Below, in pieces: positions 1 through 12,100 of a DNA stretch of 64,000 nucleotides (position 1 is its first letter; each line of letters starts with the position of its first letter). Source of the stretch: Branchiostoma floridae (Eukaryota; Chordata; Leptocardii; Amphioxiformes; Branchiostomatidae); assembly GCF_000003815.2 (NCBI RefSeq), contig NC_049989.1:6068966-6132965 (forward strand), read 5' to 3'. The notes beneath the pieces are model-generated. The model saw only the letters and a program-made list of their open reading frames with translations. It searched no databases and had not been told where the DNA came from. The position numbers and the translations under genes were made by a program.

Positions 1-313
1 ATCCGATGTAAATTTTGCTTGGTGAATCTTTTTCCAAATGCTATGCAGTTTGAAGTTGCGGCCTAAACCTCATAAAGTGGGATGATCACTGAAGAAACAT
101 ATTGAATGACTCTATGTAAAAGTATAGTATGCTTAAAGGTTACTTGTATGCTCAGTTCTACATACTGTTGACTAGAAAACCGATCTATCACGCCAATTAA
201 GTACAACAAAACATTCGAAAGCTGTTCTGCCTGCAGCCAGAAATAGACTTTGACACTCAGCAGTCTAGTATCAGCTGTGCTGTGTTTTTTTAATGCCTGA
301 GTTTCACAACATA

Positions 314-1318
314 TTAAACCACTGCTGACAGGACTAGTAGTACCGCAGTAGACATAGACGATGTAGTCCTCGCCATATTGGTAATGACAGCGCACGTGAC
401 TCTTTCTTGGTCGCCGCCTGTCGGGCAAGTGCCGTAACTGAAACCTTCAGCTGTCTGTAGAAAAGAAATGAAAAACAAAACACGAAAATCTATATCTGTA
501 CTACTGGCTTTGAATCTGCAACATAACACCTTTATGACAAGTATACCCAGATGTAGGCGGTTTATTATCTTTGATATCAAGCTTAAGATTCATCTTAGAT
601 ATATCTTTCACCATTTCGAAAATAGAGTATTTCAAATCAGCCCTCTGTGCCCACCATTTGTTCTTTCTGGCTCCTCTCTTCTTTAGTGCCCAGCATCGGG
701 TCTAACGCTTCCTTCCACTCCTACATGTTAAACTGTCGCATCGTCCCGTCTGCCGATGTCGTCACCGGGATCACCATCATGCCGTTGACAAAATATGCGG
801 GAGATGAAGCAACGCCTCCTACCGAGAGGAACATGTAGTTGCGTTACGGTAGACCGCTGCACAACATAAACATGTTTGGTCTGCGGAAGAGATTTGGAAA
901 TTATTCTATTCATTCATTCGTTTGGCTGATATTACAGTCAGCCAAGGTCGCCCAACTAGCCGTTTCTATTACAAAGGGCTGGCTTTGTAATACATATAGA
1001 ATACAACACGGTTTATCCGTATCACCCGAGGTACAAGCCCGACCGCGGGAAGGATCGCCCGAAGGCCGGAGGGTGATCCGACCCACGGGAGGGCTGGGAC
1101 CGTATATACCGTGTTGTATTTCATTTATGTCATACCCGCCTGTAAAAACATATGTTTCGATGCGAAATGCACCAGAAGTTGAAAAAATGTTGTGTCCTCG
1201 AACAAAAGATTGTAAATAGAATAGCAACAGCGATTCTAACGTCCGAATCCGGTATCTGGGATCGTCCACACAGCGTACAAGCGTACAGCAGCAAAACTAC
1301 ATGAGCTGAGCCGCCCAT
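314..1318 (-). pseudogene. truncated DsbA-like pseudogene copy
   Basis: This is a degenerate tandem copy of the intact DsbA-like gene at 2010-4725. Three pieces are recognisable on the minus strand: the signal-peptide start (ATG at 1318), an exon-4 equivalent (818 down to about 655, containing AYFVNGMMV and EWKEALDPMLG) and the C-terminal exon (454 down to 314, FSYGTCP then a hydrophobic tail). Exons 2 and 3 and the thioredoxin core of exon 1 are absent. Two further lesions are visible. An 8-bp tandem duplication (1273-1288) shifts the signal-peptide frame. A TAG codon (721-723) stands where the intact copy has Gln before WKE. Upstream sequence at about 1330-1430 also resembles that at 4920-5010, so the duplication included promoter DNA. 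Confidence 0.8.
1000..1120. mobile_element. small fold-back element with 13-bp inverted ends
   Basis: AATACAACACGGT at 1000-1012 is the exact reverse complement of ACCGTGTTGTATT at 1108-1120. A nested inverted pair, ATCACCC (1021-1027) and GGGTGAT (1071-1077), makes the 121-bp segment a long imperfect hairpin. It lies inside the pseudogene between its signal-peptide remnant and exon-4 remnant. It looks like a MITE; no target-site duplication is clear. Confidence 0.6.
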
Positions 1319-1568
1319 GTTCGGCTTGGAAGTATGGCATGCACTGACCAAGCTACACACGAGCTAATGTTTGACATATCAACACCCTTTCTCTGTACCT
1401 TTGACCTTGGAGTGTCGCACTGGAATTGGACCTCCTATTGACCCCGGATCTATAACCGTATTCTTGGCGAAAATACATTTCCTTTCAAAAGAGATTCTGA
1501 AAGTCATATTTATTCCAGGAGTCCAGCGTTAGCTTACAAATGGATGATATTTTGCTATCTATCGTTTC

Positions 1569-1786
1569 CCAAAACATTGTCTTCAATACATTTATGTTAC
1601 ATGTCCGGCGTCTGGTCCCGAACAGATCAGAAGACAGATCTAGAGTCGAGTAAGAACACGAGTTTCTTTTTAGCTATAAGAGCACTTATAGATGTATAAT
1701 TACTGGGACGAAGAGACCATTGGAAACACTCACTCAGCCTCATAGCCAGTAAGCCGAAGGGGCAGTCTGTAAAACTGTCTATAAAA
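1569..1786. repeat. dispersed repeat unit, copy A
   Basis: About 218 bp are nearly identical to 5527-5751, starting at CCAAAACATTGTC and ending at GTCTATAAAA. Copy B has eight extra bases (GGGGTCTT) near its left end. Copy A lacks the 139-bp direct repeats that flank copy B. The unit carries no recognisable protein. The rest of 1380-2009 shows nothing else I can support. Confidence 0.75.
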
Positions 1787-2009
1787 CAGTCTGTAGACAT
1801 GAAAAACACATGTATGAACTCATGGGACTTTTCAAGTACTAGTATATAGTTGTTTTACATGCAGGAATACTAGTAATGGGTTGACTTATTTATCTCTTCT
1901 TGTTTTATGCGTCCAATTCATTATTGCGGAAAAAGGGTAAGAACAAGAAAATCTTCAAAAGCTTTCCGAAGGTAAAGATTATCCATGCCTTTACATATCT
2001 TTTATATGT

Positions 2010-4725
2010 TTACATATGGGGCCCGTACAACAGCAGGGACACAGCGGACAAGATAAGCACTGCAGCAAGCAGGGAGGATGGCGTTGTCGCTGAGCTGGTC
2101 CCGTCGGTGATACCGGGGCACGTGACGTGGGCTTGAGCGCTCTGGGTCGGGCAGGTGCCGTAGCTGAACCCGTCAGCTGCCTGCGGACACGGAACAGAAA
2201 AATTGAAATGAAAATAGGAGTAAAATATGATAAGGACTATACACTCAACCACTGAAAAAAACCCCACAGCAAATAAGTGTAGTCAAATAACATGTTGCGA
2301 CGGCAATGTACTTTTAGATGATACCAAATCCACGTGTATAACCAACGAATAGCAGGTCATGTATACCTTTCAATTTTTTTCTGGAGGTTATCTCTAAACC
2401 ATTTGTAAACGTATTATTCACTGTGCAACTTTCGGTACCCACCAGTTGTTCATTCTCTTGTCTCTGTTCTGCAGTGCCCAACATTGAGTCCAATGTTTCT
2501 TTCCACTGCTCCAAGCCGAACGATCCGCCTACAGTTGCAGGTACGGGGTTCACCATGATGCCGTTAACGAAATATGTAGGTGTTGCGGCCACGCTCCCTA
2601 TCATGGAGCAATGGTATTGTCATTGGGGTCTACTATGCTGAAACAAGGACGTTACATATAACGTAACGTAGTGACGTTACATATAACGTCCTTGGTTGAA
2701 AAAAGTACCGAACGATCCATACTAGGTATTTTCTACTATCTAGGCTTTTCAGCAAAAAATATTGCAGCGAATGCGCAAGTAGATAGACTATTGGGAATGT
2801 TTCGTTAAAATCATTTTAGACTCCACTCTACTCTTCAACTACCCAATGTATTTCCACTTTGAATGTGCATTTTTTGCAGCACTGGTGTACAGAACGATTG
2901 TCCACTTACGGTGACAGGCGTACTTGAACTCGACCCTAGCTCTGTGGTTTGGGGAACTCTCGTCCAGCCCCGTCCAGTACTGGTCAGCGGTCACTCCAAG
3001 AGTCTGGACAATACCCAACAGCTTACTGCAAAATTACATTCATTTAGTTTGTCTTCATTATTTCCTTAATTCATTTCTGTTTCGTCCTTACTTCTTTATC
3101 TACTAGTAGTACTTTAGTACTGCTAGAAGGCTTGGATTGTTATGTTCATTCAGCAACTTGTTGGAGCGAATTTATAACCAAACCGGCAAACGTGCATTGT
3201 ATTGCTTGAAATACCAAGGACGTTATCTCATATATAACGTCCTTGATCAAATCAATCTTTTGTACTCCCTTCTGATAACGGTATGATTTTGAAGATAAGT
3301 TAGCTAAAAAGAACAAAATTGCCCGGTAACTTTGAATTAGATAGAAAATATTTTAAGTCCTGATATAACATTAAGATTTCCAAACGTAAACGTACAGGTA
3401 TGTAAGGCCTAGGAAAAAAAATGTTGTGTTTCCTGTTTCCCTACCTACCCTAAAAAAACCTGCCGACCCTAGACTTTTTTGGGGTGGGCAGAGGAGTCAC
3501 AGTTTCCAGTTAGAATTTTTGTTCAGCCTGCTTCCTATTGAAGCAGAAACACTGCTTGTCCTATCTAATGAAGGATAAATGTATCTATTGTGCACAAAAT
3601 TAAAGTTTGACATTAAAAGAGAAGTGTCCTCATGCACTTCAGTTTACTTTGTTCGACTGTATTGCAATATGTATTGTTTTGGCCAGCCTAAAAACAATTA
3701 CAAGAAAAAAAAAGAAGATAATCCCTACCTACCGACCCTAATTGTTTCAGGACAGAAACAGGAAACACAACATTTTTTTCCTAGGCCTAAGGAATCAGAC
3801 CTACCTGTACACCTGTCCCTCCGTCCTGTTCATAACCGCCCCAGAAAACGCCTCCAAGTCAGCCAAGACGCGGTCCATGTAGTCGAACGTGCCGTTGATG
3901 CCGATGATAGGCTCAATGATATGTAGAACCTGTAAAACGTTAATGTTACATGTGTTCATAGCTAACACTTTGAAACCCTGGCTCAGGCTCAGCATAGCTA
4001 GGATGTGACATGTTGGCACGGCGTTTTCTCTCGACTTGGATGTCGACAGCACCAATACCACTTGTCATTGTTTTGCTTCGTGTCAACAACAGCGTCGCTG
4101 TGTTGTTTACTGTGGTTAAAAGTTTTTTTCAAAGACCCATAAATTCCAGAATTCGAAATGTAACGTTAGATCTACATCCCTTTGTTGTTCATGTATATGT
4201 TTTGTCTGGCATTCCCAAGAACGCGTCGCTACCTAAAACGACTCGCAAACCAATATAGATGGCACCGAAAACAATTATAGCCTCCTTAGTATTGACTAAG
4301 TGGAACAGTACCCCTAACTGGCCTGAGTCTTCCCAACTTTTCCTATTCTTTAAGTGCGAAGGAAAGACCTGTAGTTGTCAATCAGAGGGTAACGTTATTT
4401 CCTCGGTACCAACCTGGTGAGTCAAGAAGGCGTACTTGTGGTACGGTAGCGGGAAGAGGTGGATCTTCAGACACACGAGGTTCGGTCCGTACCAGTCCGC
4501 TACTTCCTTCAAGATAGGAAAAGCGGCCCTGAAGTCAGGACAGACCAGATCCCCGAATGTCTCGATCTGAATGGGCGCCAGCGGGTTGCCGTTCTTGTAG
4601 ACATACCCCGTGGGGATGTCGGGTAGGGGGAGGCCGAGGGACGACAAGCTGGCGGCCCCGTCAGCTGAGACGGGGATCGTCCACACAGCGTACAGCAACA
4701 AAACTACACGAGCCGAGCCGTCCAT
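2010..4725 (-). CDS. secreted DsbA-like thioredoxin-fold protein
   Basis: Five minus-strand exons, 4725-4414, 3929-3805, 3025-2910, 2597-2443 and 2180-2010, join in frame at GT-AG sites to give 292 residues. Residues 1-20 are a signal peptide (MDGSARVVLLLYAVWTIPVS). The fold resembles the DsbA-like thioredoxin family (strand-Cys-helix at 52-70, VNGIMV and WKETLDSMLG near residues 190-220). The motif at the CXXC position reads C-P-D-F, so the second catalytic Cys is missing. Two N-glycosylation sequons (NGT, NRT) lie in exon 2. The last exon ends in a Ser/Thr-rich linker and a hydrophobic tail (LLAAVLILSAVSLLL) with six residues after it, like a GPI signal or single membrane anchor. An upstream in-frame ATG at 4770 exists, but the signal peptide favours 4725. 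Substrate unknown; disulfide oxidoreductase activity is doubtful. Confidence 0.8.
2644..2694. repeat. perfect-ended palindrome, intron 3 of DsbA-like gene
   Basis: CAAGGACGTTA (2644-2654) is inverted as TAACGTCCTTG (2684-2694), with an internal repeat of GTTACATATAACGT. It lies about 45 bp upstream of the exon 4 acceptor. TGAAA occurs just outside both ends and could be a target-site duplication. Confidence 0.6.
3215..3245. repeat. second palindrome with the same ends, intron 2
   Basis: CAAGGACGTTA (3215-3225) and TAACGTCCTTG (3235-3245) repeat the 11-bp arms of the palindrome at 2644-2694, with a shorter loop. Sharing the same arms suggests one small fold-back element family. Confidence 0.6.
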
Positions 4726-5390
4726 GTTCTCATAGAAGATTAGAAATGTCGCACGCAACCAATCACACACTCAGTGGCGTCAACACTCTTGAACTCTTGA
4801 ACCTATAATCCTAAACACCTTTCCGTCAACAATTTCCCAACCTTGACCTGAGAAATTAAGGAGACCGCACGAGAACTGCTGACCCGAGCTGACCCGTCCA
4901 AGGTGCAGTAAGGAAGAATGGCACTGACCAAACTACACACCAGCTAATGTTTGTCACCGTGAGTCAGCATCCTTTTTCTAGACTGTTGACCAGTGTCGCA
5001 CTGGAATGTACATAAGGCGGTGCTTTCTTCCAATATTGAGATGAATGGACAAGGAGGCTTGGCAACCTTTAGCTCCAACTTCTTTGAGTTTTGGCAGCTG
5101 CAGAGGCAACTGATTCCAATCTGTCTGTTCAATATGTCTTCACATATAAAGTTGGGCCTGTCCATAGAAAAAAAGGAGGGACACCAATGATAAAAGCTAA
5201 TTGATTTCTGAGTAGTAGCTGCCTTCCAAATATTGCCATAAAATGTCTTTACAAATATCTCCAATACAACGTTAGTATTTTGCCTGTTTTATATAGTTTT
5301 ATAAGATTTGTAAACTGTTCATAAGTTATGCTTTTCCCCTCACTGCATACACATATAGTGCTTGAAAGACAAAGGCACAAAACAAAGCCG

Positions 5391-5889
5391 AGGTGGTAAC
5401 GTTATATCTTTTTTGTTTGCCATACCTTTTTGTGTGCAAAGAGATTCTTTTTTACTAAGCCACAGCCGCCTTCCTTAGGGCAATGGTTAAATGGTGTAAA
5501 AAGAGTCTCTTTATTCAGTGACGTACCAAAACATTGTCTTCAATACATTTATGTTGGGGTCTTACATGTCCGGTGTCTGGTCCCTAACAGATAAGGAGAC
5601 AGATCTAGAGTCGAGTAAGAACACGAGTTTCTTTTTAGCTATAAGAGCACTTATAGATGTATAATTACTGGGACGAAGAGACCATTGGAAACACTCACTC
5701 AGCCTCATAGCTAGTAAGCCGAAGGGGCAGTCTGTAAAACTGTCTATAAAAGGTGGTAACGTTATATCTTTTGTGTTTGCCATCCCTTTTTGTGTGCAAA
5801 GAGATTCTTTTTTACTAAGCCACAGCCGCCTTCCTTAGGGCAATGGTTAAATGGTGTAAAAAGAGTCTCTTTATTCTGTGACGTACCAA
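5391..5889. repeat. 139-bp direct repeats flanking a 221-bp unit
   Basis: The direct repeats are 5391-5529 and 5751-5889. I see three mismatches between them, and the offset is exactly 360 bp. Between them lies copy B of the dispersed unit also found at 1569-1786. The arrangement resembles a terminal-repeat retrotransposon in miniature, but I see no convincing primer-binding site or polypurine tract. A partial tandem duplication is the alternative. Confidence 0.7.
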
Positions 5890-5970
5890 CCTAATGAAAC
5901 TATTCATTGCTATGCGCTTCACAAAGTGTCCAACAGAGGTCGCTGTTTAGGGTAAGGGAAGAGTCATCGA

Positions 5971-6000
5971 TCACGTGACCTGCTAGGCAGCAGCCATCTT
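5971..6000 (+). promoter_or_regulatory. flotillin-2 proximal promoter motifs
   Basis: TCACGTGAC (5971-5979) is an E-box palindrome of the USF/MITF/TFEB type. GCCATCTT (5993-6000) is the reverse complement of the YY1 core AAGATGGC. They lie about 120-150 bp upstream of the flotillin-2 ATG. Identification is by motif only. Confidence 0.4.
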
Positions 6001-6118
6001 GAATGTTTTTTGTGGGCGGAGGAAAACAAGACGCTTCGGACATCTGCATAGTTGTAGTGTAGTTCGCTTGGCCTGTGGACGCTAAAACCCAACGTTTGTC
6101 CTCCTAAAGGGACCAAAG

Positions 6119-9100
6119 ATGGGAAACATAAACACAGTGGGGCCGAACGAAGCCCTGGTGGTGTCAGGTGAGTGTGGTTTTCGTGCGTAAATGTCTTCTA
6201 TCTCTGGTAAACACGCGCAGATGTGCGCTGGTACTGATGCGACCCGGCCCACACAGGGTCGACGATTTACATTTTTTTCGCGATAAAAGGAAGGAAATTC
6301 CAGCGTTATCAGTACAAACCTACGTTGTGTGGTAGGCATAACACGCCAGTGAATTTATGTGAAGGGAAAACCAGGCGAATATGTTCTGTAAATGTTGCAA
6401 TTTTGTAATAAATTTTTTAGGGAAGTGAGGTGGGAAATACAGTATGTCTTTCAGGACAGAAGGGAACAAAAGGTATCATGACAGGGGTGTGGCGTGGGGA
6501 GGGGCTAAACGGGCATTGCTCAGGAACTCCGACAGAAATCTTCCATATTAAACACATCATAATTCACATAGTAGTATTTTGTAAGGAGGAACATTGCTAC
6601 ACCACATGTGAGTCGTGACAAATTCTTCTGGCAACACTGTTGCATAATTTAACAACTACCAAATTGTCCATCACAATTATCTAGATTTGTTGCCATGGGA
6701 AGTTGTGACATCATTGTGATCATGTCGACAGAACTGTGACACATCTCTGAACATTCTAGTTAAGAAGGACTAATATCATGCTTGTGAGATGTCTCCCTGA
6801 TCCGTCCACTGGGGATTTGGTGCTCATAAAAATTTGATAGCGACAGTACTAAATTGTGTTTGGGAAGAGATTTCAGTGGAGCTTCCGTTATGATTCTACT
6901 CTACACGTACAATCATAGCAGATGGAGGAATGGAAGGTTGTTGTCAGTACATTTTGTATATCATTTCAGAACAATTCACAGATGGACTGTAAAATCTTGT
7001 CCAAAGTCGTGCTTTTCAACCCATCTAATCTACATTATAAATGTGTGTGGGCTCGCAAATGATATGGCAAATTTTGAAAAGAAAACTGATCAAATGTTTG
7101 TCACACCTCGAAGAAACATGAGAATCATATTTCATGACCTAAGATAGCCGTCATTTCTAGGGCAGTTGTTGACCTATCAAAATGTTGAACATTTTTTTTT
7201 TGTTACTAGGGTAACATTTGAAGGCCATTTGATAGGAATTGGTATGATAGTATATAAGTGCAAGTGAGTATGATATATGAGTGCCTGTCAGCAAGGGAAC
7301 CATAAATATTTTATTTTTGTACTCACATGCACTCTCATTTGTATGTGTGGAACACCCATAACCTCTGCTATATGTAAACATTACTGCCAGAAACATATGC
7401 CAATGTCACACGTTAAGTTCATGTATCGTGAAGGACGTATCTAGTGAAAGCCGTCTCCGTTTGTGAATCATATGCTATGCACAGACCAAGCGAATTCATG
7501 TCACAGCGCCATGAATATTTGTGAGGGTGACCGTTTCTCTCTTCATTAGAATTTCAAAGCAGCTCAGATTATGGTTCACTTGTGCTGACAATAACACAGA
7601 CTGCTAACACAAAGAGTGTATTTCCACTATTCAGTAAGTAGGTTACACTTACAGTGGTAACTACACATGCCTTCCATGTATTCCATATCTCATGAGGTAA
7701 CATTCTAGCTTGGAGGCATGGCTAAAATGTGATGCCTGCTTGTTTATTTAGTACTGTCGTAAGTGCGTTGATCACAGGAAAGATTACTGTGAATGAAAAA
7801 CTCATTGCATGTAATTACACTTTTATGTGGATCATTTGTATGCCCCAAAATACTGCTGTCGGGGTCTAGATAAATTTTGAACCTCTTCCACAGAACTGTA
7901 CATGTATTTTGTTCAGTTTAGTTGTAATACTCTGAAGTTGACAGAAGCCATAGCAGGTTGACTTTCAAAAAATGTTTATCACACATGTAGATTTTGTGTA
8001 CATTTGGTAATAGAGTTTTATGACCTCTTGATTACACATAGAGAAAGATAGGAGCTTAGTGTAGTTGTGGCCACATATGTGTGATAATCTATATATATAT
8101 AGGTAACATCAGTTGTAAAGCATTTCAAGAGACTGTTCATGCATGCTCAATGGCGAACGCTATGCATGCATGTACAGTTGGTATGCGTGACGGCAAGCAT
8201 GTACATGGTCATTACGGCTTCAGGGTGTTTTGCAGTCAGCGTTGAGTGCCCAGTGTGACCGATGCAGAGAATACGGTCTTGATTGCCCAGATTGTTGCCA
8301 AATTGCATCTGTAGAGGGCACTTGTAGACTCTACTGGAGACTCTAGGGCCACTTTTCGGTGGGATTTTGGTGACACAGGCGGAAAGAAAGTCAATTAAAG
8401 AACCATTGACTTGTCGTTAGCATATGCAAACACTGTATACATTGTTGCAGCATACTGTACAGTCAATGTATGACAATACTATCACCTGGTATCCTGGTGA
8501 TTTTCAAATGCTAGGGAGCTGAACAACAGTGTTTCTTCTATACTATTACCTACAGAAATAAAAGAGCCATAAGGCCTACCACTGCTAAGAAGCCTGGAAA
8601 GTCTCTAAAAGATTACCTAAATAGAAACTGTTATGCCCTAACCCAGGACTGGAAGAAAAGTTAGGTATGTTGGAGGGCAATCGCTTAAGGATGAAGTCAA
8701 AGTGTTAGATTGTAATCTTAACAAGTTCAAGGACACCTGGCAGAATTGCTAGTCACTTAGGAATCCAAGTATGTACTGTATAGGTAGGAAAATCCTGTAC
8801 AGGGAATGAACACACGTTACACACCTGAGCATTGTTCTATCTGTGGTATGTATTTTCACTATTTGTGTTGTTGGGTAAACTGAGCCGCTGTAGCTAGGGT
8901 TATGATAATGGTGATAGGGAGTGTTGATAAGGGTATATGGCATATCATGACAGCCGATTATAGATATATGGCAAAAAAACAAATTGGCATGCATAGAAAA
9001 CCAGCCTTTGGTTGAGAAGTGGTTGTTCAACAGAACTTCAGTCTTGTGTTGTAAATAAGATCTCTCTTAAGATTCAAGAATTCAAGAGAGGAAGCAAACC

Positions 9101-12100
9101 TAAAACAAAGAATGCTAAGAATTTTGCTTTAAGGCATCTATGTTCTTTAAGGCTCACATCCATGCTGTTGTCAGTGTATCATGCATGATCTGTTTTTATA
9201 AACATAAACATGTAGAAAGTGTGCAAATTTAGTATTTAAGTTCCATGTTCTATGGGTCTACAGTAATTGTTTAAAGAGCACAGAAAGATTGTCCATGCCC
9301 TGAAAATAGATCACTGTTTAGGAAATTTTCCATGCTAAAATTTTCCATGAGGAAATAAAAGACCAAGCGGTCATTGAGGCAAGGTAATGTGAGCGTGAGT
9401 CATTGTTTGGCAACCTACAGGACGTTGACCCTAGACAATGGGCCATGTATTGCAATTGCGCACACAATGCAGGTATAATCTGTGTCAGTTTACTGATGTC
9501 ACATATGTTTAATGTCATGTGAAATTATTGTGACTTGACTAAGACTTGTCACCTTACGTCTCCATGTTGAAAAAAAGTCACACTGAAAGAATTAACAAAA
9601 AATAACTAGTTATTTGTAGATCTTACAAAACACATTACTATATGTAATTATAATCAGAATAGATCCATGTACAGCTTGGACATTTTTTTTTAATCGTGAA
9701 GTTGCTGTTTATAAATATGATACTGAAATTGAAGGATGCACATTTAACAAACTCTGATTTGAACAGATTGCAAAAATTGTTTTCAGGGTTGTAAGCCAGC
9801 AGTGTTGTAGAAAAGAGATAGTATGTATCAATGCTTGGGCAGCTTGAATATAAAACAATGGAAAGATCATTCAATTGTCCATGTCTGTATATTTACATAG
9901 CTAGTTAGTACTAGTATTGTGGTCATCATTGTTGGAGAATATAACCAATCATATTTTGTATTACGCAGGTGGTTGTTGTGGTGCAGATACAAGGAAGACT
10001 GTGATTGGTGGATGGGCCTGGGCATGGTGGTTGGTTACTGATGTGCAAAGGTAAGGATCAACCAATTAGTGGTTGTTATGATACCACTCATGTTTTTGAT
10101 TTTTAGGAAATCAGTATACCTTTTGCGCTACAGAGTACATGGCACACTGTACACAGCACTGTATAATTTCTTTCCAGAAGGTATTTCCAAGTTCTTAGAT
10201 CGCAGAAGTTAATCAGAAAAAACATTACATTGATAACTCTCTTTATGAATAATAAAGCTAAATTTGATGAAATATGAAGTATACTGTATCTCTCCACAGC
10301 CACACCCCAAAGTTAATTTGAAAGATGCACATGTATTAGGTTATAATCAGATCATGGCTATGCGAGGTATCTTGATTGATCAAGTCAAACAAAATAACAT
10401 AGATTATTAAAAAATGGGACCTACACTACCAGTCGAACCAGGTATTCATAGTAAATATTTAATCTTATTTTAAAAACCCAGAATTCAAGACGATTCCTGA
10501 TTGATGTATACGTTACTGTCATTCAGGCCCCAGTTCTTCACTTAGCTCAGCTTCCATTTCGTCATTGGCCACCTTTATGCACCAAGAAGTCCCTTCGTGG
10601 TGTAATCGTGTTAGAAAGGGAATTACAGGAACTGAGCCCGCTGTATTGCGTTTCCGGCCCTCCGGGAAATCGATAATGCGGCCTGGACTGTTTCAAGGAG
10701 CGATAGTGCGTGAAATGCAAACTCTTCATATAACGGGCACCATAAACCCTTCAATATTTAAGTGTTATTTTAGGTTAACTACGTAGTACCAGTATGCAAT
10801 AATAGTCTTGATCTCTGAACTCTTAGTCTTTATTTATATAATACGGCAGCAAAGTTATGAAAATATTGCAATTATGATACCTGTCTTTACAGTTGGTAGC
10901 AGATTTTTTCGCATATACCGCATTTCTTCTCAGAAGCTTTTGTAATAATAGTATTCCAAGCCAGTTCGAGAGTAAAATTATTCAGTAATGCAACCCTATC
11001 AAAACCGAAGGTAGATTTTATGAGAGCAGAGCTGTTTTCCCAGAGGCCTTGTATCCTCTGCTGCAGTCATTAGCCTGCATGGGGGACGACCTGCTGCACT
11101 GACATGCTGCTTTGATGTGACATGAATAACAGACATCCTTCATGCATGCCCTCGTACGATTAGAGTCATACCTCAATGAAGAGTGCGAAATCTTAGTACA
11201 GTCAAACCTGTATTAGGGGCCACCTCTACAGAGGGGCCACCTGTCCATAGTGGCCACTTTTTGTCGGTCCCTTGGGTATTTCATCTACAAGTTGCCACCT
11301 CTATACAGAGGCCACCTGTCTATAGTGGCCATATTTGTCCGGTCCCTTGAGTGGCCACTATAGACAGGTTTGACTGTAGCTATTTGTGCAAAAAGCTGGT
11401 ACAAGAATACTGTATTTTACTGTTGTAATGCTAGAAATACATTTGTAGAAATGTATATAATCATGTGGATCATACAAGTAATAATCCCATATAAAATGTA
11501 TAGCTGCTTTCATGCTAGATTGTTTTATGTTGTGTATTGAATAATGACATTTTCAGTTTGGCTTTCTTGTAGAATCGTTAACTGAAACTAACTTTTTCTC
11601 CTCCCCTTCCCCAGGCTGTCTCTTGAGGTCATGACCCTTAACCCGACCTGTGAGAGTGTGGAGACAGCGGAGGGCGTGCCCTTGACCGTGACAGGCGTGG
11701 CACAGGTCAAGGTCATGACGGAGCCGGAGCTGCTGAGCACAGCCTGTGAACAGTTCCTGGGGAAATCTGTGTCACACATCGAGTCTGTCATCCTGCAGAC
11801 ACTGGAGGGGCATCTCAGGGCTATCCTGGGTAGGTAATGGGACAGGGGGGTCGTCTCAGGGCTATCCTGGGTAGGTAACGGGACATGGGGGTCGTGATGG
11901 GACACGCAAGCTGGGTAGGTGATGGGACACGTGGGTCATTTCAGGGCTATCCTGGGTAGGAAATCGGACATGGGGGTCGTCTTGGCTATCCTGGGGAGGT
12001 AGTATAACACATGGGTTCTCTCATGGCTATCCTGGATTGGCATTAGGACACGTGGGTCATTTCAGGGCAATCCTGGGTCGTTAATGAGACATGTGGGTTA

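Noticed and set aside
10565-10786. 73-codon plus-strand open frame in flotillin-2 intron 2
   Set aside because: It has a somewhat coding-like GC content, but no recognised domain, and is not needed by the flotillin-2 reading frame.
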